The notes beneath the pieces are model-generated. The model was not told the origin of the DNA, did not search any database, and saw nothing but the letters and a program-made list of their open reading frames with translations. This document shows, piece by piece, positions 56,743-64,000 of a DNA stretch of 64,000 nucleotides (position 1 is its first letter; each line of letters opens with the position of its first letter). The position numbers and the translations under genes are program-made. This DNA is from Collybiopsis luxurians FD-317 M1 (Eukaryota; Basidiomycota; Agaricomycetes; Agaricales; Omphalotaceae), in the NCBI GenBank assembly GCA_000827265.1, contig KN834751.1, positions 1,085,977-1,149,976 on the forward strand, given 5' to 3'.

Positions 56743-58226
56743 CTAGACAAGATCCAAAACCTCAACGATACCATCCTCTCTTAGATGTATCAATCCTACA
56801 AAAAAGTCAAAACAGCAAGTGCCCAAAAGTTTGGGGACATGAACACAAGCTGTGTCGGCGTGCAAATCTCCATCGGATCCAAAATAAATATCATATAGTG
56901 CTGTCCAAATTTTTTCAGGTCCTCGTCTAAAGAAGGTGGCTGGGTAACCAATACCTCTGGCTCTGGAGCCAGAAATGACCTTGTATTCCGCGAAGAAAAG
57001 ACGAGAAACGGAGGGGTCGCACGTCGGAGCATCTGGTATGTAAAAGGACATCTTTGCTTCGGGTTCAAGCGTGATACGGAATGGGCGAATTCCACTCCGA
57101 GTGCCCTGAGGGAGCCCAACTAGCCAGATAAAACCAGTATCGTCTCGATCCGATATATCAGAAGAGACATACAGAGGGTCTTGATAGAGGGATAGTCCAA
57201 AAGTACCGGAGTGGGTACATCGAACAGGCGAGCCCGCAGGTGTAGTAGCATGATCCGGAAGGGTGAACAGCTCGATGCAACTCTCTTCTAAGCCATATTC
57301 ATATACGAGAACATGTCCAGGCAATATTGTTGCACCAACATCACCGGTACCGCGCTGCATTATAAAAAAAATCAGATAATTCGAGAACACGAGAATAGAG
57401 TCAACCGTACATCTACTAATGTTGAACTTGAAAGGGAGTAAACTTTTCTAGAGGGGATATGCAACAGCGAAAGGATGTTAGATCCATTTCGTCCCAAGAT
57501 AATGCAAAAATTATAGCCAATGGAAATGACAGTTGTATGCGGTATCTCTGTATTGATCAATTTCACTTCTCCTTGAGAACTGATCTCGAAGAAAGTGCTA
57601 CGAACATTAAGTTAGTCAGCTTCAATGACGCGAATTTATTCGGCTTACAGTGTTCCATTTTTGATAAACGGAGTGAAAAATCCTAACGTCGCATCACTCT
57701 CAGCAGTCGCAGTCCTAGAATATTCCAACCCCTGGAGGTACTCGTTTTCGATTCTGAAGATCTCGCACTTGGTTTCAAGATCATATATCTGCACCCTTTT
57801 AAGACTTCCAACGGACAGATACCGACTGTACGCTAACTCCATATGTTCTACTTCTTCTTTGAAGTCAGTCTGAAAAGACCAGATACAACCGAGTGAATGG
57901 GAGACAGCCTCCTGAGCTTGCTGTACCCAGATCTTATTCCATCGATGGGCTCGTAGAAGAACGCGCTCAAGGTCGCTAACAGTTTGGGAAGGCTGGGGTC
58001 CAGGAGGAAGAAAATAACCACAGTGCCTATAAGCAGCTTTCCAGACTGTCCATTCAAAGGTCAGAGCTTGGAGCCTTTTACAAGTCTGTTGTCCGGGGTC
58101 CTGCATCCATGAAACAACTCAAGTCAGAAGGGGAGACCTTACCTTTCTTAGTCTAACTAAGTCTGGAGGTTTCGAGTAGCTCAGAATGCTGATTAAGATA
58201 TCATCTGGAAGCTGAACTAACGACAT
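56743..58226 (-). CDS. F-box protein 3 (inverted paralogue)
   Basis: Start MSLVQLPDDILISILSYSKP then PDLVRLRK, with TCKRLQALTFEWTVWKAAYR after the first intron. Family blocks are present: PPGPQPSQTVSDLERVLLRA, HRWNKIWVQQAQEAV, RYLSVGSLKRVQIYDLETKC, YNFCIILGRNGSNILSLLHI, DLHADTACVHVPKLLGTCCF and FVGLIHLREDGIVEVLDLV. At the last intron the acceptor upstream of ATGCAG is absent (sequence TTTTATAATGCAG), so splicing must use the downstream AG of ATGCAG, two codons shorter but in frame. F-box4 shows the same feature. The gene appears intact. A GH18 chitinase gene separates it from SDR2. Confidence 0.85.
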
Positions 58227-58820
58227 GAAGGTATACAGTCAAGTGAGGCGCTATGTCAAGCGCTGAAACTATCCGCTACTTATGGTTGGATTTAGTCATG
58301 AGCCAAAAAGGTTTCCGGGTTCAAGTGAACCCAATTCTTACAATCAGACCACACAAGTTTTGGCTATCAGTATGCTCACCATAGCCCTCGAATCCCTGTT
58401 ATATATTGTTTCGTCACTCACTAGTCTACAATTTTTTGTGTAGAATTACTGAAATTACTTAGTATTACGTGTTGCTTTTCTACGGAACTGGCCTCCTAAG
58501 TACTGGGATTTTTATCAAGTTCGACGCGATCAGTACTCAATTCACAATCTCTGAAGGGGCTCACATCTCACTTACCAGGATCGAGGGGTGTACTGCCCAC
58601 ATCTTCATTAGGGTTGAAAAGCTACTGATCAACAAAGTTTTGATTATATCTAAGCTACATGCCCTAATCAAACTGAAGTCCAACTTGTCCTTGTGAAATC
58701 ATATGATACAGAATATCCCAGCACAGCAGCCGCCACACGTCTGGTGCAGGGATATCGCATACAGTAGTCGTATGAATCTTTCACGTGTATATCATGTCCA
58801 TCGTCTAGGTCCAAAGGTCG
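58227..58820. other. Intergenic, nothing recognised
   Basis: The upstream region of F-box3 and the 3' flank of the chitinase. No feature was identified. Confidence 0.4.
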
Positions 58821-60534
58821 TTATACGAGTAGGAGAGATGAGGTCGTACAACAGCTGAATAAGAGGAACGAGGATAAGATTGTTGTCATAATTTTTGCCG
58901 TTACCATATTCTTGGATGCGGATGAGGTGGCGCCGGTCGGGTTTGAAATCGGTCCATTGCTCGACGAGATACCTGAACCGCCCATCCCTGATACTGAAAA
59001 CGAGGCAATTCACATAACGTGTGAGCAAAAGTTTGTTATACAGCAGACATCGAACATACGGATAGAATCGAGCAAGGTATCATTCAGGTCTCCAGCAGCT
59101 TCCCACATAGAGAAGCCTCCTAAACCCGCGTTTTTGATAAATTCACCCTGTACGTAGCGTGAATAAATCGTCATAAGATAGAAGAATGATAAGCTGACTT
59201 TTAGAGTAAATGACTCGACATTGTCGTACGATATTAACGTTTGGTTGGATTTATCGTAAACGAAGGGCTAGAGAGAGAGACATATCAGTAAGCATAGGGG
59301 GACAAGAAGACTCGACGCACCGTCTGGCTGCAATTATCGAAGACATAGCCAAAACCGCTTTGGGGCGTCCCATCTCTGTTCACATACCCCTCCTCCACCA
59401 GACCCCAATAATTATACACTCCAGAAGGACCGGAAAAGTTACCGCAAATATCGACACCTCCGGGCGAATCCCAGGGATCTCCCAAATGCTCCGCACTTCT
59501 GTTGAACGACGGATACACATTCGTGATATTCGTCGAAGAACCGGACTGCAGAACGTTGCTTTCCGGAACGACGAACGAGTGTCCGTACGCGGCGACGCCT
59601 AGAAGAATTTTGCTCGCTGGTATTCCGGCGCTTATCCAAGCTTTGACAGAGGATACCGCGGAACCGGTTTGATCATTGCCAGGTGCGCAAGCATCGTTCA
59701 GAGGCGCATTCGGGCCAACGTGTGACGAGAGAATGTTGTACACATCGTAATTCATTATAGCCACAAAGTCTAAAACCTTGCTGAACCCAGAAAGGTCTTT
59801 CGACGGGGTGCCAGAGGTGTCATTCCACGGAAGTAAGGACGTGGCTGCGGATAAAATCAGCTTTGAGCCAGTTGAATCTTGGCGGAGCTCCTGAAGGAAA
59901 TCAAGAAAATTGTCCACGTCGTTATTGTTAATCGTATTACATCCGATTCCTTGACGGTTTGGATATTCCCAGCTAACGGTCATTGGTTATGATATGTCAC
60001 TAGTAGAAGGGCGCATAACGTACTCAAAATCCAGCCCATCCAGATTATATTGCTCCACAAGCGCCGTAACTGTTTTGACGAACGCAGTGCGGTTTGTAGC
60101 TGAACCCATATTAGTCGAGAAGTACTGGCTGCCTCCCCATCCACCAATTGAGAGGGAAGCGGTTACATTCTGTCAAGCCACAGTTAATCAAAGAAGCCTT
60201 CCAAAATACACTCGACGACCGACATTCTGGTGAGCATTTTGTACAAATTGAGGTAGCAGTTCTTCGTCAGAATCTGCTAGAGAAAGGCTGTTGACGTCTG
60301 GGGTTGTCGTGCTACGAAAAGGATGCAATGAGAATGACTGTATATGAAAGAATTCGTTGAAACTCACGCAAAAGCATAGGTTAATTGAGTGTATTTTGAC
60401 CAACTGACTTGGCTCAAAGGAAATTCGGGCGCATGCCACCCAGCGTACCAAGCAACGGACCGCAATGACCCAGATTGCGTTGAAGCACCAGCTTGCAGAA
60501 GTGAATTTGCGAGAAGAAGTAGAATAGTGATCAT
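58821..60534 (-). CDS. GH18 chitinase, putatively GPI-anchored
   Basis: An endo-type chitinase of glycoside hydrolase family 18, acting on chitin outside the cell. Signal peptide MITILLLLANSLLQAGAS. The catalytic barrel starts SVAWYAGWHAPEFPLSQVSW. SLSIGGWGGSQYFS is the conserved SxGG strand, and GLDGLDFDWEYP-type DGLDFDWEYP (DxxDxDxE with the acid Glu) is rebuilt across an intron. DFVAIMNYDVYN, KILLGVAAYGHSFVV and GLGGFSMWEAAGD follow. The last exon, joined at SI to LSGMGGSGISSSNGPI, adds a Ser/Asn-rich spacer and a hydrophobic C-terminus (IMTTILSSFLLFSCC to TTSSLLLV), typical of a GPI-anchor signal. Skipping that splice would end the protein at SHVM instead. It lies between F-box3 and SDR2 on the same strand. 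Confidence 0.9.
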
Positions 60535-60857
60535 GGTTGAAAAAGAAATAATGAAGCTAGCTGGTTTTCATTCGACACGATGTCTAAAAGCTGTTCTGCC
60601 AATTATCCCACGAATGATGGTCTCAACTGCGACAGTGACGACCAGATTGCAAGTTGAAGATGATGGTACGGATGGAAAAGGAGGTTCCTCATATGTAGAC
60701 CTTGCCGATGGTGACGAGCGTTGGAGTTGAAGACTTGGAAACAAATTCTCACACCGCGAAAAACCTCCGGTTCCGCGTTACAGATTGTGTGGCGCACTAC
60801 ACGATACAGCTACAAAAGTACATTGACTGAGAAATAATTTATACAAGTCCTTCTCCT

Positions 60858-61927
60858 TTAACTAAACGCCATTCCACCGTCAACCAACATCGTTTGTCCC
60901 GTAACATAATCAGAATCCGGACTAGCAAGGAACGATACCAGTTTGGCGACATCATCTGCAACGCTCGTTCGACCAAGAGTAATAGATGCTTTGGTGTTTT
61001 CGAAATTCTGTCCCTTGGGCAACCCATTTATCGAACTCATTCCGGCGTCTATTAGATCCCACATTGCAGAGTCCACAACGCCGGGTGCATAACTGAAGAA
61101 CAATCGTCAACGAGCCGACGTTCTTGAAGCAACACAGACCTACCCGTTCACAGTAATATTGTGCTTCGCGAGCTCCATAGCAAGCGACTGGGTGAGACTT
61201 CGTACAGCGGCTTTGGTAGCACTGTATATGGGAATCATAAGAAAGGGTCGGAAGGCGACGATACTGCGTGGTCATTTGAGCACCTCTGCAATGGACAACA
61301 AAGAAAGAAAAAAACATCAGACCCTCACCTGGCACAATTAATGATCTTTCCTCCTGATCCCTGCTTGATGAACTGATTCGCCGCTGCTTGGTCCTGCCAC
61401 AGGACACCATTAAAGTTGACCGCAAAAAGCCTCTGAACATCAGCTTCCTTGGCATCCATTCCCCACTGAACCTGCGCAATACCAGCGTTCGCCACTATCA
61501 CATTAAGCGGCCCAAGAGCGTCGACCGACTTTTCAACCATTGATTCGACTTGAGGATACTTTGAGACATCCGCGTATACAGGAATGGCATTCCGACCTAG
61601 ACTCTTGATCTCCTTCACGACCTGTACGTGGGGTTACTCGGCTAGCTTCTTAAGCGAGCAGAAAGCTAACACGTACACTCTCAACCATGCTGGTATTATG
61701 CTCAAGGTCGTTCACACAGATGTCGAATCCATCCCTAGCGAGACGCAACGCAATTGCTTTCCCACTAACCAAAGAAAGTCCAGAGCTGGTTTCAATCAAG
61801 ATGCGAAAGCCGAAACGTACATTCCTTGTCCAGACCCAGTAACGATAGCAGTCTTGGACGCCGTTTTGGACGTGGCAAATCCTCTTCGAAAACCAGATGA
61901 TCTGCACGCCGAAATGGAACGCAGCAT
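60858..61927 (-). CDS. Short-chain dehydrogenase SDR2, probable mitochondrial presequence
   Basis: A paralogue of SDR1, in inverted orientation. Start MLRSISACRSSGFRRGFATS is again an Arg/Ser-rich, acid-free leader ending in the same GFATS. Then TAIVTGSGQGIGKAIALRLA, ICVNDLEHN, VKEIKSLGRNAIPVYADVSK, LNVIVANAGIA, KIINCAS, YSATKAAVRSLTQSLAM with catalytic Tyr and Lys, GVVDSAMWDLIDAGMSSING and SDYVTGQTMLVDGGMAFS. Intron positions match SDR1, including use of a distal CAG acceptor before the active-site region that restores the catalytic Ser. The substrate is unknown; acetoin/diacetyl or sugar-alcohol type reductases are closest in pattern. Confidence 0.88.
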
Positions 61928-62576
61928 ATAATTTGATGAAGGTGTGCGCCAAAATGCAGGAAGACGTGCGGTCATCGATATTGTTCAGTGGGAATAGCAA
62001 TGTGTGGATAAGAGAACCCGCAGCCCGGATAACGATGTCCTTTATATACACGGAATTGTCTTTGGCAGGATCACGAGAAGAAATAAGCGGATAGAAAGAA
62101 CTGCGCCAATGTGACCAAAGCTTAGGCTGGGTCTGGTGAAGGGCCAAGAGCTTCTGGAATTCTCGAGTTTGAAGAGGAAACATTCCTCAGTTCTCATCGG
62201 AAGGAAAGATCAGCGTCAATATGGCAGCGCAGTCGCCCGAAGGCCTTTAGTCGCGCGACGCACATTGTCCATGGCATTGTACCCCGCAGAATGTTTGAAT
62301 TACGTCAAGCAACGACCTTACCCGGCCCGCTCTTTTTACATGATCGGCACCACGGCAGCGACCTGTTAACGAAGAACAGAGCAGCTGATATAACTCGAAT
62401 AGGCGGCCAGGTCTATTACCTAGCTGTATTGTACAACGAAATTTTTTGAGAGATGGGGACGGGGAAGGGCGCGAAAATCATCAGAAAGATTTCTAATGCT
62501 AAAACAAGGATAAGTCTTCGAAATATTGAATTACTAGGGACATGTTGCTGCAAGTAGTATGTAAGTACATACCGTT
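61928..62576. other. Intergenic, nothing recognised
   Basis: The upstream region of SDR2 and the 3' flank of F-box4. No RNA gene or repeat was identified. Confidence 0.4.
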
Positions 62577-64000
62577 CTAACTGAGATCCCAAACCTCCAC
62601 CATATCACTATCACTCAAATGTACCATGCCTACAAAAGGATCAAAACAACAACACTCCGAAAGCTTGGGCAAATCGACACAAGCTGCATCGACGTGCAGA
62701 TCCCTATCGGAACCCATATGAATATTATACATGATTACCCGCCGTTTTGAACGAAAGATACTGGTACTGCTACCGATACCTCTGGCTGCAGATCCGCCGA
62801 CAACCAGAAAATCCATGAAGATCGGTTCGGAAACAAAGGATTCGTACTTTGGAGCCTCCGGTAGATAAAATGCCATCTCCGTATCTGGCTCAAGTGTGAT
62901 ACGGAATGGACGAACCCCTTCACCACTTTCATCGGAAAAATGCGCAGCTAGCCAGATGGGACCAGTACTATCCTGATCTGATAGACCAGAAGAGACACAC
63001 AAAGGATCCTTTCTGAGAGGCCTTTCAAGAGTTCCCCAGTGAGTCCGTTGCATAGGCGAGCCTGCTGGCACAATAGTATGGTCTGGAAGTGTAAATGCTT
63101 CAAAGGAAGTTTGCTTTGATTCCGTTTCATTGGATACAAGAACATGGCCAGGCAAGATTGTTATACATTGGGCAATATCATTCTGCATCGTAGATGATCA
63201 GACCAGTTGAGAACAGAAGAAGACAACACGCGTACGTTTATCCATGATGAAGAAAGTATATAAACATTTTGAGAGGGTATGTGCACCACAGAAGCAGTAT
63301 TGGATCCAACTTCTCCAGGGATGATACAGAAATTATAACCGACAGCAAAGGTTCTTATATAGCCTGTAAACTGAATTGCTGTAATAATCAAATCTACCTC
63401 TCCTTGATAATTGAATTTGAAGAAAGCGCTGGAAATCGAGAGTAAAAACGGTTCGATCTAGTGAATTTACCAAACTTACAGACTTGTATTTCTAATGAAT
63501 GGAGTGAAAAGCCCCAACTTTGCATCGCTTTCGACCGTTCCACAGCGACCATAAACTGGCCACACAAGTCGCTCGTCGCTAGTGGCTTGGTATTTGAAGA
63601 TTTCCGTTTTTGTCTCAAGATCATAGACTTGCATGCCTTGGGGACCCTTGATGGAAAGATACCGACTGTGAACTAGTTCTATGTGACGCCTGCGGTTCTC
63701 CAAGTCGATCTCAGTCTGAAAAGACCAGATATAACCGAGTGTATGAACGACGGGTTGAACCTGCTGTTTCCAGATGTTATTCCATCGATGGGTACGGAGA
63801 AGCAATCGTTCAAGATCGTGAGCAGTTTGAGAAGGTAGGGGACCGGGTGGTAGAAAATATCCAGAGTGGATATAAGCAGCCTTCCAAACCGCCAATCGAA
63901 ACGTAAAAGTTTGAAGCCGTTTACACGCCTGCCATCGTCCCAAATACGTGAAGGTTTCCTTATGCTGTTCGAGAAAGCTCACCTTCCTTAATTGAATCAA
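62577..64000 (-). CDS. F-box protein 4 (partial, runs off the window)
   Basis: Only the end of the F-box exon (LIQLRK) is inside the window; the start lies to the right. After a GTGAGC intron the paralogue blocks follow: ACKRLQTFTFRLAVWKAAYI, PPGPLPSQTAHDLERLLLRT, HRWNNIWKQQVQP, MQVYDLETKTEIFKY, YNFCIIPGEVGSNTASVVHI, DLHVDAACVDLPKLSECCCF and FVGMVHLSDSDMVEVWDLS. As in F-box3, the AG upstream of ATGCAG at the last intron is missing (CTACGATGCAG), so the downstream AG must be used. It is most similar in structure to F-box3. Confidence 0.85.

Noticed and set aside
1..64000. CRISPR array, operons or bacterial-type signals
   Set aside because: No regularly spaced repeats were seen; the spliced genes, tRNA intron and gene content are clearly fungal.

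Overview
This window is from a filamentous basidiomycete, most likely an Agaricomycete. Genes carry many short GT-AG introns of about 40 to 60 bp, the housekeeping proteins are fungal in type (CDC11-type septin, Get5, V-ATPase c'', TFIIA large subunit), and F-box, SDR and thaumatin-like families are locally expanded, as is common in mushroom-forming fungi. No species assignment is attempted. One assembly gap of 184 N lies at 22193-22376.

Layout. 0-4 kb: the 5' end of a probable LysM-domain gene, a tRNA-Ile and a Get5 homologue. 4-8 kb: the first copy of a dispersed repeat and a large secreted protein with an acidic Ser/Thr-rich tail. 8.7 kb: an intron-containing tRNA-Val. 11.2-15.4 kb: a multi-exon CLC chloride channel/transporter with an unusually long last intron. 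15.7-19.2 kb: repeat copy 2, a DUF924 gene, and a CDC11-type septin divergent from it. 20.6-21.0 kb: a small secreted 10-cysteine protein. 22.6-26.4 kb: V-ATPase c'' and a CUE-domain (Cue5-like) protein.

26.7-35.3 kb is a segmental duplication of about 2.1 kb carrying a thaumatin-like protein gene. The two copies are in the same orientation and are separated by about 4.4 kb of CpG-poor DNA rich in transposable-element remnants. Copy A has lost an in-frame start codon. Within the island I could delimit a hAT-type non-autonomous element with a perfect 8-bp target-site duplication, a TA-flanked MITE, and a palindromic fold-back element.

35.6-45.4 kb: a SET-domain protein, 3.4 kb without a recognisable gene, an MFS sugar transporter and an SDR with a C-terminal membrane segment. 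Repeat copy 3 is at 46 kb.

47.5-64 kb is an accessory block built from SDR and F-box genes. On the plus strand the order is SDR1, F-box1, SDR relic, F-box2, SDR relic, F-box pseudogene, which reads as three decaying copies of one SDR + F-box unit. On the minus strand the same pair recurs (SDR2 then F-box3, with a GH18 chitinase between them, and F-box4 upstream running off the window). A small conserved coiled-coil protein and the TFIIA large subunit gene sit between the two arms. This SDR/F-box array is the most distinctive structure in the window.
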